Shown: one piece after another, positions 25,778 to 34,049 of the stretch | Numbering within the stretch: the first letter of the stretch is position 1 | Layout: every line of letters starts with the position of its first letter | Source: Desulfovibrio sp. MES5 | Lineage (GTDB): Bacteria > Desulfobacterota > Desulfovibrionia > Desulfovibrionales > Desulfovibrionaceae | Reading direction: 5' to 3' | DNA length: 37,485 nucleotides | Assembly (NCBI RefSeq): GCF_002237645.1 | Contig: NZ_MJUZ01000024.1 | Coordinates: forward strand, 1-37,485 | Program-made: the position numbers and the translations under genes | The notes under the pieces: generated by a model | The model's database searches: none | The model's input: only the letters and a program-made list of their open reading frames with translations | What the model was told of the DNA's origin: nothing

Positions 25778-27244
25778 TCACCGCAAAGGGGCGTTTTTGC
25801 CTGATGCGTCAATTTTACGCACAATGCTGGTAGTGCTGCATCCCTGCACCAGATCAGCCAGATAGACCCGTCCGCCGGAGGCAAGAACAACATCCGCACC
25901 CACAACGGTATCCACCGTGTAGTCGCTGCCTTTGACCAGCACATCAGGGCGTAAGGCCGTAATGAGGTTCAGGGGCGTGTCTTCGTCAAAAAGCACCACA
26001 GCGTCTACGCCGCTTAAGGCCGCCAGCAGCATGGCGCGGCTTTGTTCGTTTTGAACCGGGCGGCTGGAGCCCTTGAGTCGACGCACTGAGGCGTCAGAGT
26101 TCAGGCCCACCACAAGTCGGGTGCCCTGAGAGGCGCTTTGGCGAATGAGAGAAATATGACCTGGATGCAATAAATCAAAGCAACCATTTGTGAAGACAAT
26201 ACTTTCGTTCTTACGACGCCAGTCTTCCACTTTTTCAAGCAGATCCGGCAAGGTGTAGAATTTCGGGTTGTCGGCCCCCTGCCGCAGCGCCTGGCGCAAC
26301 TCGCTGAGGCTTACGGGAGCTGTGCCCATTTTGCCCACGGCCACACCGGCAGCGGCATTGGCCACATCCATACTTTCTTCCCAAGTCAGGCCGCTGCCTA
26401 TGCAGACCGCCAAGGTAGCGATGACGGTGTCCCCCGCTCCCGAAACATCCGCCACCTCACGCACCACAGACGGAATGTAGCGCGGCGGCATATCTGGCGC
26501 AAACAAGGCCATTCCTTTGGACCCGCGGGTTACGAGCAGCCTTTCTATTGCGTAGTCGCCGCGCACTCGAGCCGCAAGCTTTTCGCGCGTTTCACGGTCA
26601 AGGGGCATGTTGGCGTCCCTGCCGCAAATAATATCAAACTCTGCCCTGTTCGGCGTGACACAGTGCGCGCCCGCATAGCGCTCCCACCGTAAGCCTTTGG
26701 GGTCAACCAGCACCTTGATTCCAAGGCGGCGCGCCTCTTCTATGACAAGGCGACATAAATTACGACCCTGTTCAGTATCCAGCAACGCCCCTTTGCCATA
26801 ATCGGAAATAACGACAGCCTGGCATGCAGGCAACAAGTCCTGCGCAGCCTGCCACAAGGCTTCAAGCTCTTGCGTCGAGGGACACCGGCACTGTTCTTCG
26901 TCCAGGCGCAGTAATTGCTGGCCCTGAGCGAGCACTCTGGTTTTGCAGGTAGTGGCGCGCGTTACCGATGGCACAAGGCGATGTGTAATGCCTGCCTGTT
27001 CAAGGCTTTGGCAAAGGTCTTCGGCATCGGCATCGGCCCCGGTAAGCCCGACCAGGGCGGCCTGCGCTCCAAGGTGCACCAGGTTCCGCGCTACGTTGGC
27101 CGCCCCGCCAGGAGCGCACCAACGTTTGTTCACGCCAAGCACTGGCACTGGAGCTTCGGGAGAAATGCGCCCCACCTTGCCGGTTATATAGCGGTCAAGC
27201 ATGACATCGCCCACAACCAGTACACGTACCTTGTCAAAATTCAT
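25778..27244 (-). CDS. hldE: HldE, bifunctional heptose 7-phosphate kinase / heptose 1-phosphate adenylyltransferase
   Basis: The 488-residue two-domain enzyme makes ADP-heptose precursors for lipopolysaccharide inner core. Residues 1 to about 320 are a ribokinase-type (PfkB) domain with LVVGDVMLDRYITG, PGGAANVARNLVHLG and the catalytic DVSGAGDTVIATL. Residues about 345 to 488 are a nucleotidyltransferase domain with FTNGCFDLLHPGHISLI and VLVKGSDYTVDTVVGADVV. Both domains are complete and of normal length. It lies 39 bases after the ATPase-glycosyltransferase fusion and 12 before glk, implying co-transcription. Confidence 0.95.
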   Translation of the reverse strand: MNFDKVRVLVVGDVMLDRYITGKVGRISPEAPVPVLGVNKRWCAPGGAANVARNLVHLGAQAALVGLTGADADAEDLCQSLEQAGITHRLVPSVTRATTCKTRVLAQGQQLLRLDEEQCRCPSTQELEALWQAAQDLLPACQAVVISDYGKGALLDTEQGRNLCRLVIEEARRLGIKVLVDPKGLRWERYAGAHCVTPNRAEFDIICGRDANMPLDRETREKLAARVRGDYAIERLLVTRGSKGMALFAPDMPPRYIPSVVREVADVSGAGDTVIATLAVCIGSGLTWEESMDVANAAAGVAVGKMGTAPVSLSELRQALRQGADNPKFYTLPDLLEKVEDWRRKNESIVFTNGCFDLLHPGHISLIRQSASQGTRLVVGLNSDASVRRLKGSSRPVQNEQSRAMLLAALSGVDAVVLFDEDTPLNLITALRPDVLVKGSDYTVDTVVGADVVLASGGRVYLADLVQGCSTTSIVRKIDASGKNAPLR

Positions 27245-27283
27245 GGCAATTCCGTTTCAAGACGTGAACGCGCCAATGCAGCC

Positions 27284-29254
27284 TCACGGTTTATGACATG
27301 CTTCTTTGAAAAAAGCGCTCATCTTGTCCTCGACGCCTTCTTCATCAAGAAAGTCGGGCAGAGAACGTCGCGCGGCTTCGCCCAGGCGATGGCGTTCATG
27401 AGGGGCCGCAGCCAGTTCTTCTAGAACGGAGGCCAGGCTGGTCACGTCATTTTGCGGCACCACACGTCCATTGCGCCCCTCAGTCACGGCTTCGGTCTGA
27501 CCAGGAAGATCGCTCACAACAACGGCCACCCCGAAAGCAAGGGCCTCAACCAGCGCCGATGGCAGACCGTCCATATCGCCTTGCCGTGTCCGGCGGCCTG
27601 GGGCCACAAAAATATCCGCCTTATTGTAGAGTTCCGGCATATTTTCATGAGGCACCTGGCCCATAAACTGCACATTGCCGCGCAAACCCAAACGCAGGGC
27701 CAACCAGCGCAAGCGTAAACGCTCAGGCCCGCGTCCCACTATAGTGAGCTTGAACTCTCTGCCTCTGTTTTTCAGGGCAGCGCAGGCGTGCAGGAGAGTA
27801 TCGTATCCTTTGCGGCGACAAATGGAGCCCACAGCCAGGATATTCAGATCGCTCTCTACCTTTCCGCCAGAAGTCCCCTGCCCTCCATCGTCTTCGGAAA
27901 GGGCGGGTGTCAGCGTCAGGGGATCCCGCAAAACCACAAACTTGTTCTCAGGCGTTTCTGGCAGCAGTTCACACATGGTCTTGCGTGTTGCTTCGGTGTC
28001 GCAGCGCACAAAAACCGCATCCTTAACCTTGGCTGCCCAATTCAGACCAGGGCTGGCCAAGTCGTGCGATTTTACGGCAAAAGCATAAGGCACTTCCAGC
28101 AGCCGTGAGGCAACCCAGGCCGCCGTGGCTGGCCCATGCGCGCCAGCGGCATAAAATATTTCAATATTTTCTTCCAGCCCCCATCGTGCCAGCAACGCGC
28201 CGGAACCAAAAGAGCGCAGATGGTCCCACAGCCAGTGTCCCCAGCGTCCACGACCGGGCAGAGAGCGCCAAAGGATCCACATGCTTGCCGAAGAACCGCG
28301 CATATGGCGGAACATAGTCATGTATGCGCCGAGGATGCGCCATGCGCCGATACGGCGTACAGCAAGAGGCAAAGCGTACCCTTCGGGGCTGCCTAACAGG
28401 CCGTTTTCACGGATGGCAAAAATTCGGGTAAGCAGGCCAGCGGCGTGCATGTTATGTGCTTCATACATGAGGCTCTGGCCAGACGCCTCAGGAAACCGCT
28501 CCGCAACCAGAGCTCCGCGCACAACGGGCTTGGGGCCAGCAAGAAGGTTATACGCTTCCTGAACGGCAATTTGCGGGATTTCACGCTTGCGGCAATGTAA
28601 AATACCGTCTTCAAGGGTATACACGCTGTCGCAAAACTCAGCCATCTTGGGATCATGCGTCACAACAACCATCGCCACGCCGCCGGTATGGCAGAGTGTA
28701 CGAAAATTATCCATAATAAGGCGGCTGGTTTTGGCATCCAGAGCGCCAGTAGGTTCGTCGGCAAGAAGAATGCGGGGATTGTTGACCATGGCACGCGCGA
28801 TGGCCACACGCTGCTGCTCGCCACCCGAAAGTCTGTTGCTGCGATAGTGCACCCGCGTCGAGAGGCGCACCAGCTCAAGCGCCCGGATAACCCTTTCCCA
28901 ACGTTCCTGAGGGGGCAGCTTTTCGTAGATGAGTGGAAATTCCACGTTTTCAAAAACAGTGGAGTGGTCAAAAAGGTTGCTGGACTGCATGACAAAGCCC
29001 ATGGTCCCGCGCCTGAAGGCAGCGGTCTGTTCTCTGTCAAGGTGCAGTACATCCTTGCCGAGGATTTCCAGCGAGCCGGAATCCGGCTCGTGCAACATGC
29101 CGAGCACGTGCAGCATGGTGGACTTACCGCAACCGGATGGCCCCATGATGGCGACCATTTCACCCGGCTCCACCTCAATATTTACGCCACGCAACACTGG
29201 CGCAAAACCAGCGTAGCATTTGTACAGATCTTTGGCGACGATCACAGGAGCCAT
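27284..29254 (-). CDS. Fusion of ABC transporter ATPase and GT4 glycosyltransferase
   Basis: The 656-residue protein joins two normally separate enzymes. Residues 1 to about 225 are a LolD/MacB-type ATPase with Walker A GPSGCGKST (38-46), Q-loop Q90, LSGGEQ (142-147), Walker B ILLADEPTGALD (162-173) and H200. Residues about 265 to 650 are a GT-B glycosyltransferase: an acceptor-side half, then the donor half from ILAVGSICRRKGYDTLL, with IVGRGPERLRLR, FMGQVPHENMPELYNKADIF and the GT4 loop DGLPSALVEALAFG (562-575), where D replaces the first E of EX7E. No membrane helix is evident. The frame is continuous, with AGGG before the ATG. The partner permease gene is immediately upstream. The natural reading is a transporter whose ATPase subunit also carries a sugar transferase, coupling glycosylation to lipid or glycan export; that coupling is inference. 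Confidence 0.85.
   Translation of the reverse strand: MAPVIVAKDLYKCYAGFAPVLRGVNIEVEPGEMVAIMGPSGCGKSTMLHVLGMLHEPDSGSLEILGKDVLHLDREQTAAFRRGTMGFVMQSSNLFDHSTVFENVEFPLIYEKLPPQERWERVIRALELVRLSTRVHYRSNRLSGGEQQRVAIARAMVNNPRILLADEPTGALDAKTSRLIMDNFRTLCHTGGVAMVVVTHDPKMAEFCDSVYTLEDGILHCRKREIPQIAVQEAYNLLAGPKPVVRGALVAERFPEASGQSLMYEAHNMHAAGLLTRIFAIRENGLLGSPEGYALPLAVRRIGAWRILGAYMTMFRHMRGSSASMWILWRSLPGRGRWGHWLWDHLRSFGSGALLARWGLEENIEIFYAAGAHGPATAAWVASRLLEVPYAFAVKSHDLASPGLNWAAKVKDAVFVRCDTEATRKTMCELLPETPENKFVVLRDPLTLTPALSEDDGGQGTSGGKVESDLNILAVGSICRRKGYDTLLHACAALKNRGREFKLTIVGRGPERLRLRWLALRLGLRGNVQFMGQVPHENMPELYNKADIFVAPGRRTRQGDMDGLPSALVEALAFGVAVVVSDLPGQTEAVTEGRNGRVVPQNDVTSLASVLEELAAAPHERHRLGEAARRSLPDFLDEEGVEDKMSAFFKEACHKP
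27875..27922. repeat. REP-like palindromic segment inside the fusion gene
   Basis: CCCCTG (27875-27880) pairs with CAGGGG (27917-27922), and an inner GCCCT/AGGGC pair (27880-27884, 27900-27904) follows. The segment encodes about residues 445-460 (LTLTPALSEDDGGQG), at the hinge between the two glycosyltransferase halves. Its translation resembles that of palindromic repeats that invade coding sequence. Confidence 0.35.
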
Positions 29255-29320
29255 GAATCACCCTGTCCATAAGCAGCCGGTTCCGCCATCTCGATGGACA
29301 AAACAGACCGCCATAATTTT

Positions 29321-30511
29321 TTACTCAAAACGCAGAGCCGTAACGACATCCATCCGGCTTGCCTGAACAGCCGGATACAGGCCGCCAGCCACACCGATAA
29401 CGGCGGAAAAAACAATACTGCCCAGACTGCTGGCCAGCAGCAGCGGATAGGAAATGCCTGTGCCCAAAGACAATGCCCCCACTTGAACAAGCGCAATGCC
29501 CACGGCAATGCCCAACACGCCGCCTGCCACAGATTTACACAGGGCTTCTGCCAAAAATTGGGCCAGAATATCCGTGTCCGAACCGCCCATGGCCTTCTTG
29601 AGGCCCACTTCACGTGTACGCGCACGCACAGCGGCAAATGTGCCGTACCAGATGCCAAACCCGCCGAGCATCAGCGATGCGGCAATACCGAGCCAGAGAA
29701 GCACCTCAACCCACAGGAAAGTGTCCTGAATACGGGCCAGCTGGTCCTCCTGGGTGTGCACGACAAGATAGGGAGCAGCCTGATGATCCCTGACAACAGT
29801 AGGGATTTCTTTTACCAAAGGGGGGACATCCTGCCAGCCGATGGCGCGGACAAAAAGCCGCGTCACCTTGTCGCCTGCCCAGTTTCGATCAATCATGGTC
29901 GTATAGGGCAAAAAGCCCCCTTGCGACCAACTGCCAAGCATCACGCCGCTGACCACACCCACCACTTCAAAAACATCCTGCTGGAGAAACAGCAGTTTCC
30001 CCAGAGCATTTGCTGGATCTCCATAAAGGTCCTGGGCGGCTTCACGGCCAAGCATGCATACGCGTTTATGGGCAACCACATCTTCAGTGTCCATAAAACG
30101 CCCGGCAACCAGCGACAAAGAAAAGACATCAGAAAAATATTGGTCAATGCCAATAAAGTACATATTGAGCGCGCGCTCACCCTCTCCGCGCAGGGCAAAA
30201 CCTTTGCCTTCCCGAATATTCTGGCTGACCATGCCCACACCGGGCAGATGGCGCAGGGCTTCAACGGAGTCGGGGTAAAAGCCCCGCATGGGCTGGCCAG
30301 GGTACTGGGCGTCATCCATATATACGCGGATAACGTTTACCCCCCCCATCAATACCATATCCTGGCCGACTTTATAGCGAATCTCTCGCCCAAGCACCGC
30401 CAGGACAATAAAAGCCGTGATGCCCAGGGCGATAGACAATATCACCCCGAAGCCGCGCTGGCGTACAACCTGGCGCAGGCTGACGCGAAAAAGGTCGGAC
30501 ATGGCAATCAT
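29321..30511 (-). CDS. MacB/FtsX-type ABC transporter permease
   Basis: The 396-residue protein has the MacB fold: one N-terminal membrane helix (about residues 20-42), a periplasmic domain of some 230 residues (MacB_PCD type), and three C-terminal helices (about 275-300, 325-350, 360-380) ending AVQASRMDVVTALRFE. MacB-type exporters do not pump through the membrane; they use ATP in the cytoplasm to drive movements in the periplasm (mechanotransmission), moving lipoproteins, peptides or glycolipids with outer-membrane partners. The ATPase is supplied by the downstream fusion gene. Start codons at 30511 or 30502 are both possible; neither has a strong ribosome site. Confidence 0.9.
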   Translation of the reverse strand: MIAMSDLFRVSLRQVVRQRGFGVILSIALGITAFIVLAVLGREIRYKVGQDMVLMGGVNVIRVYMDDAQYPGQPMRGFYPDSVEALRHLPGVGMVSQNIREGKGFALRGEGERALNMYFIGIDQYFSDVFSLSLVAGRFMDTEDVVAHKRVCMLGREAAQDLYGDPANALGKLLFLQQDVFEVVGVVSGVMLGSWSQGGFLPYTTMIDRNWAGDKVTRLFVRAIGWQDVPPLVKEIPTVVRDHQAAPYLVVHTQEDQLARIQDTFLWVEVLLWLGIAASLMLGGFGIWYGTFAAVRARTREVGLKKAMGGSDTDILAQFLAEALCKSVAGGVLGIAVGIALVQVGALSLGTGISYPLLLASSLGSIVFSAVIGVAGGLYPAVQASRMDVVTALRFE

Positions 30512-30586
30512 GACAAAACCACTGTAAAAATATCATTGAACAAACTGTAACGCGCGTGGTGTAAACAAAGCGTAATCAGTCGCCGC

Positions 30587-30599
30587 ATACGTAACGTAT
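30587..30599. promoter_or_regulatory. Perfect 13-base palindrome, possible operator
   Basis: ATACGTAACGTAT is a perfect palindrome around a central base. It lies in the untranslated leader between the promoter at 30660-30689 and the permease start, a typical place for a repressor site. Confidence 0.4.
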
Positions 30600-30659
30600 C
30601 AATCTTTCTCCCAACAATATGGCGGGAGAATTTCCTTTTTTGCTCAAAATGGGCAAAAT

Positions 30660-30689
30660 AGTATATATGTCAGAATGACCATATGTCAA
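30660..30689 (-). promoter_or_regulatory. Strong sigma-70 promoter for the permease-fusion-hldE-glk operon
   Basis: On the minus strand TTGACA (30689-30684) and TATACT (30665-30660) are 18 bases apart; an overlapping TATATA gives 16. The -35 is a perfect match. Transcription would begin near 30652, leaving a leader of about 140 bases before the permease. Confidence 0.7.
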
Positions 30690-30770
30690 AGGCTATCCGT
30701 CCCCGAAGGCTGCTGGCCTGACTGTTGGCGACCCGCACAGGTCGACTTTTCGCAAAAGGCTTTGCCAGCC

Positions 30771-31952
30771 TCATTCAAAACGCCGCTCTATCCGCAGCAC
30801 CTTGCCGCAGTGCCCAACCACATAACGCTGCCCATGCCAAACAATGCTTCTGGCAGGCAGACTGCGAACATAGACCAGTGTGAACATTGCCACGGCGTCC
30901 AAAAAACTCAGACACCACCGCGCCAGTGAAATGGAGCGCCTCAAGAGGTTTCGCCACAAATGCAGAATCTTGGCCATCAGTGCCACCCACAGCAGCACCA
31001 AAATCACGGTCAGACCGTTGACCGAGGCAAAAAGCCATCCCAGCAGCATAAAGGCTGCCAGCAACGGTGGCAGAACCATGGCGATACACATGAAACCCAG
31101 CAGGCCCCACTGCAACGGCATGCAAAATTTGAGAAAAAGAACCTGCCGCTCCATCCAGGCGCGCCAGACATGGCGTTCGTGTTTTGTGGCCTCCGTATGC
31201 AGGAGCGCCCCGGGGCATAACCGCACCGGCACCCGCAAGTTTTGCAGACGGGCGGAAAGGGAGCAGTCATCAACAACGTTGCTTGCCCACAATTCTTCAA
31301 CGGCGAATCGGCTGAAGGCTTCGCGCGTCATTGCCATGGCCCCGCCCCAGAGCTGGGTGAAGGACGATACAGCCTGCAACAGCCGCATAAGCAAAACACA
31401 CAAGGCATAGGCAAGCGTTACCGGCTGGTGATCACGCGGGTCCACGACATGGTAGCCAGTGGAAAACTCTGCCTCCCCAGTGGCAATGGGGCCCACAAGG
31501 TGACGCAAAAAATCTGGCCTTGCCGTGTGCGTGCTGTCGCAAAAGACAAAGACTTCTACTTCGTCCTTAATTGCTACCACGCCGCGAAGACTGTTATGAT
31601 TCTTTTGCCCGCAATGTTGCGCTGCCCCAGCGACCACATGCCGCACATGGGGATAGTCTTTCTGTATACTGCGCACGAGATCCGCTGCGGGTTCTTCATT
31701 CTTCGCCGTGACGAGGACGGGAATATATTCTGGATAGTTCTGGATAAGCAAGCTTCGCACTGCCGCTGACATGCGCCTGTCCGTTCCGGCCATGGGCACA
31801 ATCATCCCTACGGAAGGCCACCGGTCTTCCGGCAGGGCTCGGTTGGCTGCCGCGTCAAGCCGTGCACGACGCGGCAGCGATTGCCCCGTCTTTGCCAGAA
31901 TATAAAGCAACAAACATTTGAAGCCTGCCAGAACAAACCAAAGCCAAAACAT
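30771..31952 (-). CDS. Membrane glycosyltransferase, family 2 / ceramide glucosyltransferase-like (GT21, HpnI-like)
   Basis: The 393-residue protein has an N-terminal membrane anchor (1-20), a cytoplasmic GT-A catalytic domain (about 45-280) and three C-terminal hydrophobic segments. Motifs are SVGMIVPMAG at the nucleotide-sugar site, FVFCDSTHTARPDFLRH (DxD-type), NVVDDCSLSARL and WMERQVLFLKF, corresponding to the D1, D2, D3 and (Q/R)xxRW pattern of GT21. Such enzymes glycosylate lipids such as ceramide or hopanoids at the membrane. The acceptor here is unknown. GGAG precedes the ATG. The gene is separated from the permease operon by a promoter region and follows the secreted unknown protein by 76 bases. 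Confidence 0.85.
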   Translation of the reverse strand: MFWLWFVLAGFKCLLLYILAKTGQSLPRRARLDAAANRALPEDRWPSVGMIVPMAGTDRRMSAAVRSLLIQNYPEYIPVLVTAKNEEPAADLVRSIQKDYPHVRHVVAGAAQHCGQKNHNSLRGVVAIKDEVEVFVFCDSTHTARPDFLRHLVGPIATGEAEFSTGYHVVDPRDHQPVTLAYALCVLLMRLLQAVSSFTQLWGGAMAMTREAFSRFAVEELWASNVVDDCSLSARLQNLRVPVRLCPGALLHTEATKHERHVWRAWMERQVLFLKFCMPLQWGLLGFMCIAMVLPPLLAAFMLLGWLFASVNGLTVILVLLWVALMAKILHLWRNLLRRSISLARWCLSFLDAVAMFTLVYVRSLPARSIVWHGQRYVVGHCGKVLRIERRFE

Positions 31953-32028
31953 AGCTACTCCTTCACTACAGCACAGGACCCGGAGCCTTGCGGATCAAAC
32001 CTTTTTTGCCTTTATTGCAGTTTCCGCA

Positions 32029-32712
32029 CTATTCCGGCAAGGGGGCACAATTTTCTGGTGCCAGGGGAACGTCAAGAATGCGCTTGCCTTCAAGCTGCAC
32101 CTTCATGCCATTTTTCAACGTGATTGTGCCTTCAACCTTATCATTGGAAACAAGACGCCCTTTAAAGGTATGACCTGAGGAATGCCGCGCTCGGACTTCA
32201 TTGTTCTGGACGCTGCCGACAATGTGGTACACGTCTACATGGCCGTTGTACAGACGCAAGTACAGGACACCACGCACATTTCCGTCGGCCGAAAAGCATA
32301 CGCCAACCCTGTAGGTTGAAGAATAGAGGGATCCCGTCCAAAGCTCCCTCACCTCTACAGGCCCGCCCGAGGGCTCCGCGCTCACGGCATCTTCCCTGGC
32401 AGCGTCAGCGTGAGGCCTGTTTCCGCCACCAGTAGTATCCGCTGTTGCGTCTGTGGCGACTGTGGATGCATTCTCCTGCGCCAGGGCATCATAAAAGCCT
32501 CCCTGGCAGAAAATCATCAGGCTCGCCAACAACAGGCAGCCAACCCGCAAGCAGCCCCTGTGCCGCAAAACAGTCTCAGCCCAAGCAGTAAGCGCACAAC
32601 TGTCTAAAATATTTTTTATTTTTTTGGCAAGACCTGCCAGCCCTACACCATGAGTGGGCTTTGGTCCACTTGACACTTCATGTTCTACTTTAAGTTTATT
32701 CATACAGTTCAT
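32029..32712 (-). CDS. Unknown exported or membrane-anchored protein
   Basis: From the ATG at 32712 the protein has 227 residues. A hydrophobic stretch (about residues 57-75, GCLRVGCLLLASLMIFCQGG) after a long, basic N-terminal part is either a late signal peptide cleaved near DALAQ or a membrane anchor. A Thr/Asp/Ala-rich linker follows. The C-terminal domain (about 120-227) looks like beta-strands (TYRVGVCFSADGNVRGVLYL, GHTFKGRLVSNDKVEGTITL), suggesting a small periplasmic beta-domain. I do not recognise the family. AGAGAG upstream supports this start; a TTG at 32739 would overlap the previous gene by four bases. Its position between two glycosyltransferase genes suggests a role in the same envelope pathway. 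Confidence 0.65.
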   Translation of the reverse strand: MNCMNKLKVEHEVSSGPKPTHGVGLAGLAKKIKNILDSCALTAWAETVLRHRGCLRVGCLLLASLMIFCQGGFYDALAQENASTVATDATADTTGGGNRPHADAAREDAVSAEPSGGPVEVRELWTGSLYSSTYRVGVCFSADGNVRGVLYLRLYNGHVDVYHIVGSVQNNEVRARHSSGHTFKGRLVSNDKVEGTITLKNGMKVQLEGKRILDVPLAPENCAPLPE

Positions 32713-32735
32713 ATATGACTCTCTTATGCACAAAA

Positions 32736-33833
32736 TCAAATCAACAGACCAAGATGGCTAAATATTTTTTCATGCGCCGTGACCATAGCCGCAAAGGAAA
32801 AATCCCTTTCAACCCTATGTCTTCCAACGGTTCCCATCGAATCACACAAGGCGCTGTCTTCAAGAAGGCGGCAGCAGTGGCGCGCCAAAGTGTCGGCATC
32901 TCCCGCAGGCGAAAGTAACCCGCTATGTTCATGCTCAACCAGACGCGGAATCCCACCCACAGAAGTGGCGCATACAGGCAGCCCGCTGGACATGGCTTCA
33001 AGAATAACATTCGGCTGCCCTTCACGCGCCGAGGACAAGGCAAAAATGCGCGCGGCAGCATAATGGGGGCGCATGTCCAGGCCGCCGGGAATGAAATCCA
33101 CCCTGCCGCCCGCAGGGTTTTCCGCGGCCCAACGTTTAAGGACGTCTTCTTCCGGCCCGTCGCCTACAAGACGCAAACGGGCAGAGGGACAGCGTTGCAA
33201 TACAAGTTCAAAGGCGCGTAGCAGCGTCAGATGATCCTTGTCGCCCGCCAGACGGGCGACGCAAAGTATGAGCGGTTCCCGTTGTGAAGGCGCAGGTTCT
33301 GTGGGAGCAAAGCAATCTGTATCCACGCCGTTGGGTATATAGCTGAGTTGAGCAGAAGGAACACCAACACTCTGTAGCACCTGAGACAGGGCCTCAGAGT
33401 TGCATATCATATGGTCAGCCAAACGCCAAAAATACCTTTCATGCTGGCGTACTGGGGCTCCCCCGCCACGGCAGGTGCCAACTATCAATGGACGTCTGGT
33501 TCCAGCCAAAAGGCGCAGCGTGCGCCCCCATATCCGGCCCCAGATATTGGGCAGGGCCGTGCAGGGCACGATGATGTCCGGAGCCAGCCTCCTCAGGTTG
33601 GAAGCCAACTGCACAAAAAAGAAAAAAGGCACTCGGCGCCCCATGCCTATATGATGCAGCTCAATTCCTGCTTCATGGGCGGAAGCGTCGAGATCTGTCG
33701 GCCCTGTAAGGGTAAGCATGACCGGAGTGAATCTTTTTCTGTCGAGGCGGCGGGCCAATTCCAGAGTTTGACGTTGCGTTCCGCCGAAGCAGAGGTCTTC
33801 CATCAAAAAAAGAACGCGCAGAGGTGTGGGCAT
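32736..33833 (-). CDS. GT4 family glycosyltransferase
   Basis: The 365-residue GT-B enzyme has the N-terminal acceptor domain starting RVLFLMEDLCFGGTQRQTLE and the C-terminal donor domain with LILCVARLAGDKDHLTLLRA, LVGDGPEEDVLKR and the EX7E motif EGQPNVILEAMSSGLPVCAT. No membrane helix is present. Enzymes of this kind add sugars from nucleotide donors to lipid carriers, lipid A cores or surface polymers. A strong AAGGAG lies six bases before the ATG. It is the first gene of the minus-strand group and is divergent from the deacetylase gene at 34050, so the two groups share a 216-base control region. Confidence 0.92.
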   Translation of the reverse strand: MPTPLRVLFLMEDLCFGGTQRQTLELARRLDRKRFTPVMLTLTGPTDLDASAHEAGIELHHIGMGRRVPFFFFVQLASNLRRLAPDIIVPCTALPNIWGRIWGRTLRLLAGTRRPLIVGTCRGGGAPVRQHERYFWRLADHMICNSEALSQVLQSVGVPSAQLSYIPNGVDTDCFAPTEPAPSQREPLILCVARLAGDKDHLTLLRAFELVLQRCPSARLRLVGDGPEEDVLKRWAAENPAGGRVDFIPGGLDMRPHYAAARIFALSSAREGQPNVILEAMSSGLPVCATSVGGIPRLVEHEHSGLLSPAGDADTLARHCCRLLEDSALCDSMGTVGRHRVERDFSFAAMVTAHEKIFSHLGLLI

Positions 33834-34049
33834 GATTCTCCTTAATGGCGCGAAAAGCCTTGACTGAACCTTTCGGCGCTAAGCATTCACCCCGACCAGG
33901 TCTACCAGCTCCGGGCGAACGATTTTGCCCATTTTTATGTATTCCAGAGCTATTTGCAAGCGACGCCCTACCAGGCTCGCGCCAGCTTTTCTCCATTATT
34001 GCAACTCTATTACATTGCCATGCCAGAAGGTTGAGTTTACAATGCCGCA
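33834..34049. promoter_or_regulatory. Divergent control region between the two envelope gene groups
   Basis: The 216 bases carry the start regions of the minus-strand glycosyltransferase and the plus-strand deacetylase. An imperfect inverted repeat (GCGCGAAAAGCC ... CCTTTCGGCGC, 33847-33880) lies near the minus-strand start. No convincing -10/-35 pair could be fixed for either side. Confidence 0.3.
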
